Source: Sambucus nigra (Eukaryota; Streptophyta; Magnoliopsida; Dipsacales; Adoxaceae). Taken from it: a DNA stretch of 64,000 nt. A program made the position numbers and the translations under genes. Below are positions 35,645 through 46,069 of this stretch, in pieces. The stretch is from NCBI GenBank assembly GCA_949130495.1, contig OX422223.1, positions 73,406,751 to 73,470,750 on the forward strand, in the 5' to 3' direction. Position 1 is the first letter of the stretch, and every line of letters starts with the position of its first letter. The notes under the pieces were generated by a model, which saw only the letters and a list, made by a program, of their open reading frames with translations, had not been told where the DNA came from and ran no database searches.

Positions 35645-36578
35645 TTTAAGGACATGTTTTTTAAATGTCCGGGGTAGAATCTAAGAATTTTCCAAGTGTC
35701 CTAGATCACAATTAAGTATGTCTAATACTGCTACATTCGACACGTCTGCATGATCATCCACGCCGGCCTTGATCTGAATTCATAAATCCATCATCTTCGT
35801 ACATGCATCATGGGTCAAGCAACGTACACTTCAACCGTTCCCACTACTCTGCGTTCTTATAGTAAAATAATTTTAATTGGGTTTTTTAATTATTTGCATA
35901 AATAGTTGAGAATATTTTTTTAAACACGTAAAATCTTTTTAAGGATATTTTTTTTAAGCACGTCACTGATGTCGTTCAAACGACATCGTATGTGGTTCGA
36001 ACGAGATACCATCTTTCTCAAACAACATCGTATGTCGCTTGAACGACCACCAGCTCAACCTGCCTATTTAAACAGTGTTTATGCTACACATTTTTCTCAA
36101 GTTTGCATACCTCCATTTTTGCAAAACAATACCTCTTTCCAGACTTCATATTTTAAGGTTTTCATACCTTTTTTATTCAAAAATATTTCCGAATCCTTTT
36201 TGTGAATCCTCTAAACCCCAAGGAAGATTATACTACTCATCTGGAGTACACTTGTGGAGAAGACGAAGCTTTTCCATTGCTGACCTTCTAGAGCTCTTGC
36301 AGGAACTCTAGCCGACAACATCGAAACCAACGCCTACGGGTATTTTGTACGTCACTGCTAGTATTTTCATTGTAATTCTTGTAAATCGAACTTTACAAAT
36401 TACAGTGAAAATAAGATGGTTTTGACCTTGTGGGGGATTTTTCTTCAAATTGTGATTGTCTTTCATGCTTAGAATATTTCATTTTTCAATCACTTTTGTT
36501 TGCAAGAGTCAGGACTTATTGGGACCAAAATTGGAATCTAATTAAATATGTTTGACATTGATTGTTGGCACACTCTCA
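35645..36578 (+). repeat. 3' LTR of element B (934 bp)
   Basis: Matches 28011-28974 end to end, ending CACTCTCA. The terminal TG reads TT. Visible divergence of several percent indicates an old insertion. TTCGAACGA-type dyads at 35966-36056. Confidence 0.85.
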
Positions 36579-37375
36579 AGCTTCTCATATCACTTATGTG
36601 CTATGTCATGTAGGCTATAAGGGGAAATTCGACACAAAAATGCTTTGTTGTGGATCCACGTGGTCTATGGTATTTATCTTTTCGTCATAAATTTTGAACC
36701 TGGTAACAACAAACTTCTTTGAGGGTTCCTCTTCTTTGATCGCCCTTGAAAAATGGGATTTCATCTGGGTATTAACAACTTTCCTAGCTAGCTTCCTATT
36801 AGACCTGGCTCCTCGATTTGATAAATGATGGCCCATCTCTCGACGAATCAAAATCTTGATATCCTCATTCTGACGATCATTTCTCCTGTGGTGAATTTCT
36901 GACGGGTCACGCTCTGATCGACCATGCTCTAATCTTCCATGTTCAGTTCTATCATATCGTTCCTAGAGATCCTCCCTTGAATGCGAGTATTACTCGCTTG
37001 AGGACTAAGAGTCCTATCACATCATTTCCTTGTATCTCTATAGAAATCTCTCAATATCCTTTCAATTCTCCTTTGAAGGCGAGCATTCTCTTCCACCTAG
37101 AGGCGTATGGCCTCCTCTTATTCTCGAAGCCTGGCTTGATAATCATTGACCAACCTGGAGATCTTCATAGACCTAGGTGGTCCCCGACTTTCTTCAAAAG
37201 GCTTCCTTTCTTGGAAAAACCTGGAATTTGTGTGTTGACAAATCTCTGACTTGACCCTATATGGGATTGGGTATTCTAGCACATAATCATCCTGAGGAAT
37301 GTTGTTACTATGATGAGATATCGTGGTCTTTCTAATTATGAATGTTTTCACAAGAATATAAATTTCTTCCCACAA
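36579..37375 (-). pseudogene. gag: Element C gag, part 1 (N-terminal)
   Basis: Minus strand. 37200-37118 reads EESRGPPRSMKISRLVNDYQ, the counterpart of D Gag at 40700-40770. After stops the reading continues to RREMGHHLSNRGARS, TQMKSHFSRAIKEEEPSKKF and RFKIYDEKINTIDHV (36851-36640), then, in another frame, FLCRIS and LHDIAHK before the element B junction. Element D has the same order with RREMDQHPAHHGTRS and PRFKIYDDKIDPIDHV. The Retrotrans_gag core starts here and continues at 28010. Several stops, dead. Confidence 0.82.
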
Positions 37376-37385
37376 ACGAAGCTAA
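37367..37385 (-). other. Decayed primer binding site of element C
   Basis: The minus strand reads TTAGCTTCGTTTGTGGGAA, aligned with the D PBS TTGGCGCCATCTGTGGGAA. Confidence 0.6.
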
Positions 37386-37386
37386 T

Positions 37387-37817
37387 TGTGATTTCAAATT
37401 TATCACAATGAAGATCCATGAAACAATCACAGTAATATAATATAAAATCACACACACAACAATTATATGCGTGTTTAGACAGCTTGCCTACATCCATGGA
37501 GAGGTTAATGTTTTATTATATTATCTCTAATGCTCGAGATTACATCTATTTGCCCCGGGTCATGGCTTGCAATTTATAGATGCATAAAAGTAAGAGATTG
37601 AGTTGTGCATGGAACTCATTTAACATACGGATAATTCATGGTGTCCCTAAATATCTCCTTCGAGATTGTTGGTAACTAATTTAATTGTATTCGTAAGTGT
37701 TCCAGTGTGTATCAAATATATGTGTGTTAATTAAATATCTGATTTTGGTCGGGAAGCTTTTTTAGTAGATTGGGCTGGTCGGTTACTCTCATGGACTGTA
37801 ATAAGTGGGTCCTCACA
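37387..37817 (-). repeat. 5' LTR of element C (about 431 bp)
   Basis: On the plus strand it begins TGTGATTTC beside the PBS and ends GGTCCTCACA. On the element strand the start is TGTGAGGACCC, and the phrase CGACCAGCCCAA recalls the D LTR. The length is close to the 411-bp D LTR. The outer edge rests on these clues only; no second copy is visible. Confidence 0.55.
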
Positions 37818-39052
37818 ATGTGTATATATGCATGAAAATTGTGTAAACTAGTTTAGTTAATGGTTCTGCAAACTAAATATTTTTTTTATGCTTACTCCCC
37901 AAAACTATAAATGAAAGATCTGTGTATATTTAGATGCATTACACTCTTATTCCAACACTTCCCTTGATTCCTTATTTACCTAACCAAGTTGTGAAGACCC
38001 AACACTTTTTAACAATATATTATTTGCTAATTAATGAATAAGTGTAATATTCGATTTTAGATTCAAAATATTATTTCCACTTCTTTTAATAAATTATGAT
38101 AATGTAATTGTTATTATATATATAATTATAGTCAACAGTTAAATTCATTTAACTGTTTTGACAGTTATATTTGAACAGTCATTTGCTTTGCTATAAATAC
38201 ATTAGTTCTCCTTCGTTTTTAAACTAATGAAAAACATTCGTCTCCTATTTTCTTCTGACCCAAAATGTTGTTGTCTCCAGAGACAAATTTCTCCATCACT
38301 ACATTCATATCATCCGCTTATGTTGTGCTGTTTGGTTGAGTAAGAACACAGAAATTGTGTTCGTTCAAATTAATTATTGTTTTGCAACATAGTTAATTTT
38401 GAAAATTTCGTTTTAACTTGGGAGACAATATTCATCAACCTCAAAGCACAATTTAGGTAATAAATTTTCTTAATGACATTGTGGAAATTCACAGGGCTCG
38501 AATTTTTTTACATTTCTATTATTACTTCTGCAAATTCAAGTAATTTTTATTTTCTGTAATTTCCTTTTATTTCTGTAATTATAATAATAATTCATAATTA
38601 TGTACTATTGTATTAATTATATAGTAGACATAACAATCTTAAGACAATTTATCTTTTGACTACTATTTATAATGAGTACAGAATAATTTTATATTATAAA
38701 AATTTATTAGTGTAATATATATTAGTTTTACTGGAAATTTGATAAATTATTGTTTTATTACAGAAATTTAATAAAACAGTTATTGTTAAAGAAAATTAAT
38801 TTTCTACACTGTTTATAGTATTCTGTTTCAGAAAATAAATAAAAAATTATTTGTAAACTTTTTTTGTAAATCAGTTTGTATAAGATTTTTAATCTTCAGA
38901 TTTTAATTCTATTTTTTAAGGAATATTTTTTTAATATTAAAACCAGTTTGACACACATTTTTTTTCCTTCTTAACTTAGACTAGTATAAGCTAGTGTTTA
39001 ATGTTTTGGTTAATTCTGTGATATAGAATTCAGAATATTGTGTAGAATATAG
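37818..39052. other. Unassigned AT-rich DNA, possible Copia LTR relic
   Basis: No gene found. 37970-38470 has the style of a plant Copia LTR and leader: a TATAAATAC box near 38192, a 'gggagacaatattcatcaac' stretch at 38420, and runs of TTTCTGTAATT after it. No PBS or coding region follows. This is the DNA into which E inserted. Confidence 0.35.
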
Positions 39053-40010
39053 TGACACCCTGCCCAATTAAATACCGGGTGATCAGTCCTTTATTCAATT
39101 TAAAACAAAGTGTTCGCTTGGTTAATTCGTAGCATCACTGCCGAAATACATTTAACATTAATAATCACCTAAGAAATAATTAAGCTAGTGTCAAAACATT
39201 TTTCATTTTAAGTTATACCCAAATAATACATTAATAATTTCTTAGTTATAAAATATCAACAGTTTACCATTCACGGGGATACAATAAATACATAATATAA
39301 CTCAAATGCTGAAATAAATAAGACTGGATAAAACATTCCAGTTTAAAGTCTCAAGTCAATAAACCATAAAATACTCAAGCCAACTGAAATGAACTACTAA
39401 AATAAACTCAGTCCAATCTCTCTAATAAAGCAACTAAGAATGAGCGACACATGCCCTAAATGAAATGTCTGAATAGAACTGCAAGAAATGATAGAGGCGT
39501 CTGAATGCAAGAACATGCAACTCCCACAACCGTTGCAGCTCACTAAACAATCCGAGCGACTAAGTATGGTAACCCTGTGATTGGGCACCTGATATAATAC
39601 ATATATATAGCAAAAGAGAGAAGAATAGCAAGAGACGGTTCAGAGCCTCAGTTGTAAAAATATTTGTTTTAACAAGTATTTAAAATTTGCAATAAAGCAA
39701 GTATTATGTGAATGCTAGCTTTTCGAAATCTCACATGAGATCCTCACCTCTCATCTATTGTGCATGCCTAAACTACATCTACCCTATATTAGTTATGCTA
39801 CCTAGTCTAACTAGTCTGAAGTTACAAATTCACCAACTACGTCACTAATAGTACACTCGTATCGCCCATACAATACGTTATTGAAATAGTTTATCCTGGA
39901 TAACTAAATTTCATTTTTCACCATTCGAATAGTTAATCTTTAACACACTAAGATTATTTTATTTATCATCATTACCAAATCTACTAGTTTCACACAGTAG
40001 AATTATCCAC

Positions 40011-40100
<90 letters not shown>

Positions 40101-40102
40101 GT
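39053..40102 (-). repeat. E 3' LTR, left piece
   Basis: The plus strand starts TGACACCCTGCCCAATT and matches the LTR beginning at 63132 (shared AATTAAATACCGGGTGATCA and CTCACCTCTCATCTA blocks). It ends at the element D junction, in CACGT. Confidence 0.82.
40015..40097. repeat. (AC)n(AT)n microsatellite
   Basis: About 16 AC units followed by about 25 AT units, in the E LTR. Element D begins five bases beyond it. Confidence 0.95.
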
Positions 40103-40513
40103 TGTGGGTACCCGAACTTAGAGTGATGGGCCTGGACGAGTAGCCCAATTGTGGCGGCCCAAAGTCCAGACCTTCTATATCATAACCGAATTATGATTTA
40201 GTCTCTTCCCATGTTCCCATTAAGAGAAGTTCTAGGAAGAGATGGAAAATACGGGGGAGTACAACACCCCCACTTACTGGAATAAACGTGTATATAATAA
40301 ACCCTAGGTCCGGGGCAAAGGACACATTGGAATTCTCTGTACTCACTCTCCGGAGCACATAGAAATAATATCGACTGCACCACCGAGGACGTAGGCATTT
40401 TTTATGAACCACGTACCTCTCTTGTTGTGTGACCTTGATATTTTATATTACTTATTCTACTTGGTGATTGCGCTTCTCTTATCAATTTTTGTTGAAGAAT
40501 AATTGTCACCACA
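40103..40513 (+). repeat. 5' LTR of element D (411 bp)
   Basis: TGTGGGTACCCG to GTCACCACA. A TATATAATA box is at 40291. Confidence 0.92.
40291..40299 (+). promoter_or_regulatory. TATA box in the D 5' LTR
   Basis: TATATAATA, repeated at 60449 in the 3' LTR. The only good TATA match in this short LTR. Confidence 0.55.
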
Positions 40514-40514
40514 A

Positions 40515-40533
40515 TTGGCGCCATCTGTGGGAA
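40515..40533 (+). other. Primer binding site of element D
   Basis: TTGGCGCCATCTGTGGGAA, one base after the LTR end; common in Tat-like plant Gypsy elements. Confidence 0.82.
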
Positions 40534-40578
40534 GCGTTTATCTTCCCTGAGAAAGCCCACACCCAAAAAAAGCTCGAA

Positions 40579-42253
40579 ATGTCTGGTCACAGTAGAAATG
40601 CTCCCCAAGCAGGGGATATCCAAGAACCACCCTCTTCTCGTAGGATTAGATCTGAAGTTCGACGTTCAGATCAGAGGGCTCACTTAGAAAGGCTAGCCTC
40701 AGAAGAAAGACAAGGACCAGCGAGGTCCACGCAGATATCCAGGCTGATTGATGCGTATGAGGCAAGGCTCCACGAGCAAAGGGAGTCTTCTCGCAGACAC
40801 GAGGCTCAGAATGCTCGCCTGAAAGGAATATTAGAGACATTGGAGAAAGAGCTCCATCGTGATACCAGGAGGCCTCCGTACTGCACTCCTAGCCCTCAGG
40901 CGAGCAAGTATCGCAGCCGAGGAAGGAGCCCCAGGCGAGCATCCCAAAAGGTTGAGGGAAACGAGTCAGAGGACGACCTGCGGGAGCAGCTGCGAAAAGC
41001 TCGTCGTTACCAGAGCCCTGCTCGCAGCAACGAAAACATACGAAGTCTGGTTCGAAGGGAGATGGACCAACACCCTGCACATCACGGTACTAGATCGACC
41101 CGGGAACTAGATAGACGAGCTCTCAAAACTCAGATGAAATCACCTTTCTTGAGGGAAATAGAGGAGGAGGAAGCCCCTAAGAAGTTTTCTATTCCAAGGT
41201 TCAAGATTTATGACGATAAAATTGATCCCATTGATCACGTCAGGCAGTACCGACAGGCCATGACTCTCTGGAATAATCGAGACGCACTAATGTGCCGAAT
41301 TTTTCCCTCGAGACTGCATGACATGGCACAGAAATGGTTCGAAAGGCTCCCCCACCGATCCATCAGGAGTTTCAAGTCCCTGGTCGAGCTCTTTATGGCC
41401 CGATTCATTACTAGTAGCTCCCATCCCAAAAGGATGATGCTTTGCTAAGAATGAAGAAAACGCCTCAAGAGACCCTCCGAGAATACGCGAAGAGGTACTG
41501 GGAATTGTTTAACGAGGTCGAGGACTGTTCGAAGCAAGTGGCAGTGGCCTCTTTCAAAATTGGGCTACCCAGCTCTTCCCTTCTGTACCAATCCTGAACA
41601 AAGAAAAAATCCATGACCATCGACGACCTAATGGCCCGCATCGAGAAGTATGCTAAAGTGGAAGATGTGACCTGCCTAAGCACAGGGGAAAATGGTCGAA
41701 CTAAGCTCGCTGCCAAGGGCAGTGAGAAGATTGAGAATCAGAAGAAAGGAGGAAAAAATGGGGGTAAAAATGGCTCCAAAAACGGAGGTAACAATGACAT
41801 GTCAAAAGCATTTCAGACGGTCAACACCTTCTTCAAAGAACCAATCTATAAAATTCTCGCAAAAATCAAAGACGAGCCATTCATCAAGTGGCCCAAGAAG
41901 ATGGGAGGAGATCCATCGAAGAGGAACAATGCGCTGAGATACGCCTTTCACAAAGAGGGATGACATAAGACTGAGCATTGCAAAGCTCTTAAGTCCCACC
42001 TCGAAGAGCTGGGCCAGTCCGGGCACCTGAGCGAATTCGTGGAGAAAAAGGTAGAGAAAGTTACTGCCCATAGAGAAGCAAGGCCTGACAACGTACTCGA
42101 AGATGATGCCGGCCATGAATTCGCAGTAATTTTTGGAGCATCCGACGCGAAACAGATTCAGGGCAATTCAGCCCGCATGGAGGTAAAAAAGCTTACGGCT
42201 ATGATGCAAGCTTTTTAGATTGATCCAACGAAAACACAGTGAGGAAAGCATCA
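40579..42253 (+). pseudogene. gag: Tat-type gag (element D)
   Basis: I prefer the ATG at 40579 (MSGHSRNAPQAGDIQEPPSS) to the upstream in-frame ATG, because the latter overlaps the leader just after the PBS. An Arg/Glu-rich N-terminus leads to RRSDQRAHLERL and RRYQSPARS, then the capsid-type core PRFKIYDDKIDPIDHV, MCRIFPSRLHDMAQKWFERL, RSIRSFKSLVELFMARF. One base appears lost near 41432, after which ETLREYAKRYWELF continues in another frame. A TGA lies near 41595, then MTIDDLMARIEKYAKVEDV, a Gly/Lys/Asn repeat, IKWPKKMGGD, and HKTEHCKALKSHLEEL with a TGA at 41961 inside the zinc region. Three more stops follow near 42217-42260. Gag would package the RNA; this copy is broken. Confidence 0.85.
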
Positions 42254-42261
42254 GTGACCAG

Positions 42262-42834
42262 ATGACGTCGTAAGTATATCATGTTTACAGATGAAGATCT
42301 GGTGGGATTGAGAACCCCACATCATGATGCTTTGGTCATTACTCTAATAATAGAGAACTATGACGTCGACAAATTGCTCATCGATCAAGGAAGCTCATCC
42401 GAGGTGATGTACCTCGACCTGTTCAAAAAATTGAAATTAAGCATCGCCGACCTAAAGGAAGCTACCATCCCTTTGGTTGTCTTCGCTGGAAAGATGACTA
42501 TTCCCTTGGGAAAATCGTGCTGCCAGTAAGGGAAGGAAATTTTTCTAAAATTATCAAATTTTTGGTTGTCGACATTGACTCGCCATACCAGGCTATCCTC
42601 GATCGAGGATGGCTACATGCATTGAAGGAAGTTTCCTTGACCTACTACCAAAAGCTCAAGTATGTGACCGAGCGAGGAGTAATGGAGATCTGTGGAGATC
42701 AAGCGATGGTAAGAAGATGCTTCATAGCGTCCATCCGCCTAAAACCAGAAAAGAAGGTCGACAAGTCCAGCGAAAGGGTTGAAGAACAAGAAGGTATGAT
42801 ACTTTCAAAATAGCAATTAAAGTACGGAAGACCC
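42262..42834 (+). pseudogene. pro: Tat-type protease (element D)
   Basis: 42281-42529 reads FTDEDLVGLRTPHHDALVIT then VDKLLIDQGSSSEVMYLDLF. LIDQGSSSEV is the aspartic-protease active site of this lineage (usually DxGSS). Near 42520 the frame changes, and REGNFSKIIKFLVVDID, SPYQAILDRGWLHALKEV, TYYQKLKYVTERGVMEICGD follow. These are the conserved protease-to-RT linker. Active-site residues look intact; the frameshift kills it. It would have cut the polyprotein. Confidence 0.78.
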
Positions 42835-44004
42835 GAAGTAGAGGAGACCAGGCTCCTCCCCTCCGAACGGGTCGTTGAGGACCTGGAGGAAGTCGCAGCT
42901 ATAGATAGCGACGATAGCAGGATTTTCTTAATTGGAGCTTCTCTCACAGATCAAGAGAAGAAGGAATTGACGGCCTTGCTAAGGAATAATATAGACGTCT
43001 TCTCATGGGAACCATACGAGCTGCCTGGAATTGATCCTAGTATGGTTTTTCATCAGCTTCACGTCGATCCCAACTTCAAACCAATCGTGCAGAAGGCACG
43101 ACAAACTCCACCCGAGAAGGCAAAAGCCGTGAAAAAAGAAGTTGAAAAACTGCTGGATGCAGGATCCATACGGGAAGTAAAATTCCCCAAGTGGTTATCC
43201 AACCCAGTAGTAGTTCCAAAAAGCAACGGGAAGTGGAGAGTTTTCATCGACTTCACTGACCTCAACAAAGCGTGCCCTAAAGACAATTTCCCCCTCCCAA
43301 AAATTGATCAACTGGTAGACGCCACTGCAGCTCACGAGGGAATGAGCTTTCAGGACGCATACTCAGGGTATTATCAGATCCCTTTTGTATACCCCAGACC
43401 AAGGCAAAACATCATTCATCACCATAGTTGGGTTATACTTCTATAAGGTCATGCCCTTCGGGATAAAAAATGGAGGGGAAACCTACTAGCGGTTGGTCAC
43501 CAAGATGTTCAAGGACCAGATGGGAGACACCATGGAGGTCTACATCGATGATATGCTCATTAAAAGCAAGAAGAAAGAAGACCACCTCTCAGACCTGTCA
43601 AACACCTTCGAAATCCTCAGGAAGTAGCGAATGAAACTCAATGCGAGCAAGTGTTCCTTCGGTGTCCAGTCAGGGAAAATTCGTGGGTACTTGGTCAGTA
43701 AGAGAGGCATAGAGGCTAAACCAGATCAGATCGATGCAATAAACAGGGTATAACTTCCTCGCACAATCAGGGACGTACAGAAGTTCACTGGTATGCTCGC
43801 CGCCTTAAATCGCTTTATCTCCAAGTCCTCCGAGAAGTGCAAGCCTTTCTTCTAGCTTCTAAAGGGAAACAAAACGGTAGAATGGAACTAAGATTGCTCG
43901 CGGGCATTAGACAAGCTCAAGGCCTACCTCAGTTCCCCACCATTGCTCGTCACACCACAGGAAATAAATTCCTTGTACTTATACCTCTTTGTTTCCAACC
44001 ACAC
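42835..44004 (+). pseudogene. pol: Reverse transcriptase (element D), 5' part
   Basis: MTALLRNNIDVFSWEPYELP, KEVEKLLDAGSIREVKFPKW, SNPVVVPKSNGKWRVFIDFT and DLNKACPKDNFPLPKIDQLV are classic Gypsy RT blocks. After a frame change near 43390 come MPFGIKNGGETYQRLV and EVYIDDMLIKSKKKEDHL, with the YIDD catalytic motif at 43541-43555, then KCSFGVQSGKIRGYLVSKRG and KFTGMLAALNRFISKSSEKC. Stops occur near 43627, 43752 and 43853. The frame then runs into the RNase H connection and is cut at 44004 by Copia F; it resumes at 53869. It would copy element RNA into DNA. Confidence 0.9.
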
Positions 44005-44732
44005 TGAAGCACCTTATACCTTTGACTTGCTTAAGTCTATACTGTATAAGTGTTCATCTAGTTTGGAAATAGTGACAAAATTAGTTGTCCATCCTAGAAT
44101 CCAAAAAGCCTCAGAACTTATCTATCTAATCCTCTTCAATGAACCATGAAGGTATAAATCGAATCACACTACACACAATTAGAAGTGCATACATGTGTTC
44201 ATTTTGCTTAAAATTGAGTGTGTGTTTAATTCCCCTTGAATTGGAGCTTTAATAAGTTTTTGGGAATTTTTAAATATTTTTTAAACATTTTTGAACATAT
44301 TTTAAATAAATGTTTTTATTAATAAAATGGGATTATATAATTTGTGGGGTTAAAATTCTATTTTGGAAACTTCATATCTCACTCGATTGTTTGGTTGGGT
44401 AGCATCTCAAAGCGCTAGAGACTTCAGGGTACCTTTTGTAATTATTTTAGACGCGCGTGTGAGAGCCACTCACAAGCCAACACTTGTCATCATCCGGGTG
44501 TACCTATTTGTGTTTATTTTGTGAGAAGGTTGGATGGTTGATTGCTGATCATTGGATCATTCCTAATCGAGGGTCTGCATGTGTTCTTAGTTAATCCCGG
44601 TGCTATCCATATGAACCAATCACAACCATTTTTAATCACCGCTGTTTTATAACCTTTGGATCAAGTCAAAGTTTGCAAGACTTGATCTCAGCCCTTGATT
44701 TCCCTCAAACATCCAGAACCTTCCCTCAGCCC

Positions 44733-44740
44733 TATAAATA
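44733..44740 (+). promoter_or_regulatory. TATA box in the F 5' LTR
   Basis: TATAAATA in CCCTATAAATACCC; the copy in the 3' LTR is at 52614. Transcription probably begins near 44765. Confidence 0.7.
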
Positions 44741-44883
44741 CCCTCCACTTCTCAGCCTTAGAAGACTTTTGGGCATTCGTTTTTCTGAGAGAAAAAAAAA
44801 TAAGAGAGAAGTGAGATAGAAGAGAGAAGTGAGAGAAGAGAGAAAAGAATAGAGAGAAGAGAGAGAAAGGGAAACAGTTAGCC

Positions 44884-44905
44884 AAACCCTAACCCTAACC
44901 CTAAA
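44884..44905 (+). promoter_or_regulatory. Telo-box cluster in the F LTR
   Basis: Three overlapping AAACCCTAA/AACCCTAAC units, about 120 bp after the predicted start site and directly after a GA-rich tract. Telo-boxes occur in plant promoters of highly expressed genes. The same array is at 52754-52775. Confidence 0.65.
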
Positions 44906-45994
44906 CACTTCAACTCTGAAACAAACCTTCGTGTACATTCAACCCCAAACACAACCTTGAGTGTTTGAGAGAGAGAGTGGTTTGTTCTTTTGAATTTGTA
45001 ACCTCCTTGGCTTTGATCTTGTTCACAACTTAAACTTTAGAGTGAAGATCTTGTTTCTTTTTCCATAGAAACGTTAGATCTATACTCTTCATGTTACATT
45101 TTCACTAGATGTGCATATTTTCTACTTGGTTTAAGAAAATCATTTCTGATTTGATTTTAAAATGTTTTATGGTTTCTGTTTTTACAAAACTTAACCCTGA
45201 CCTAGTTGGATTCACACTTGGAGATTTTCAATCTCACAAATGTTTTCAAAAAGAGATTGATTAAGATCTTGACCGATTTCACAAGCGAGATATCCGTGGA
45301 ATCTGGGATAGAATAAAGGTCAAAAAGGGTTGAAGTTCTGTGAGAAAGAAATAAACTAAAATCACTGCATATAGACTTTATATGTAATTTTTATAGGACT
45401 GTCTGTAAATCTAAGTGTGTGTGAGTTCATGCATGTGAATAGGGATCACTTCACGAACACTTAACACACTACTACACTGGAAGTGTTATGTTTAAGATCA
45501 AAGATCATTGAGTCGACGTAAGGAAGCTAAAGCAAAGGAAGTTAGCAAACTGAAGAACATCATCAACAAATCAGATCTATGAGAAGTTAGAAGGACACCA
45601 AGGGGATATATTCCTAAACTTAGAATAGGTTGATTTGTGTGTTTGCATGTTGTATTGTTTGTAACTAATTTTTGTTATTAGTGGATTTTTGTTTTTGTGA
45701 CTTAGAAGTCACCGTGGATGTTTCCTCTGTTGGGAGAGGTTTTACCACGTTAAAATCATTGTGTTGATTATCTTCATCTACTCATCTCATTCTATAAGTG
45801 TGCTGAATTTTTGGAACTGCCTTAGTTTTAAAAACTGATTACACAATCTTAATTACTCTCGTACATAAGTTTTTTTGTAAACACATTTTGTTTATAATTT
45901 TTATTTTCAAAAGAAAAGGGTTTCTCCAACAAACATTTCGGAGTTGCTTATACAGTTTAATCTTGTATTAAACGTCATTAGCGACGTTTTTCAA

Positions 45995-46008
45995 TTGGTA
46001 TCAGAGCC
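45995..46008 (+). other. Primer binding site of element F (Met-type)
   Basis: TTGGTATCAGAGCC, one base after the LTR end. Confidence 0.92.
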
Positions 46009-46069
46009 CTGTTAACTTTTATTTTAACAGATCTTGTGTTTCTGAAATCGTTTTCTGAAAAATCTAACT

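Larger units (their letters stand above)
28011..36578 (+). mobile_element. Decayed SIRE-like Copia (element B)
   Basis: LTRs 28011-28974 and 35645-36578, a Met-type PBS, gag, pol and a long 3' tail. The target duplication is AACTT (28006-28010) and AGCTT (36579-36583), one mismatch. The insertion lies in element C gag, whose frame resumes on each side. SIRE-like is inferred from Gag type, LTR length and the long tail after RNase H. Confidence 0.88.
5395..37817 (-). mobile_element. Tat-type Gypsy (element C), split by three insertions
   Basis: Pieces in reading order on the minus strand: LTR 37817-37387, PBS near 37385-37367, gag part 1 at 37375-36579, gag part 2 at 28010-27960, gag part 3 at 14379-13740, gag part 4 from 5481 to about 5395. 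The gaps are exactly elements B, X and A, each flanked by a 5-bp duplication of C sequence. The Gag closely parallels that of element D, so C belongs to the same Tat-like group. Everything downstream of gag is lost or unrecognisable. Confidence 0.8.
44005..45993 (+). repeat. 5' LTR of element F (1989 bp)
   Basis: TGAAGCACCTTATACC to GACGTTTTTCA. Promoter features at 44733 and 44884, and a GA-rich tract at 44789-44877. Confidence 0.95.

Noticed and set aside
44884..44905. Telomere-like CCCTAA repeats
   Set aside because: Only three units, identical in both LTRs of element F. It is part of the LTR, not a telomere or telomere fusion.
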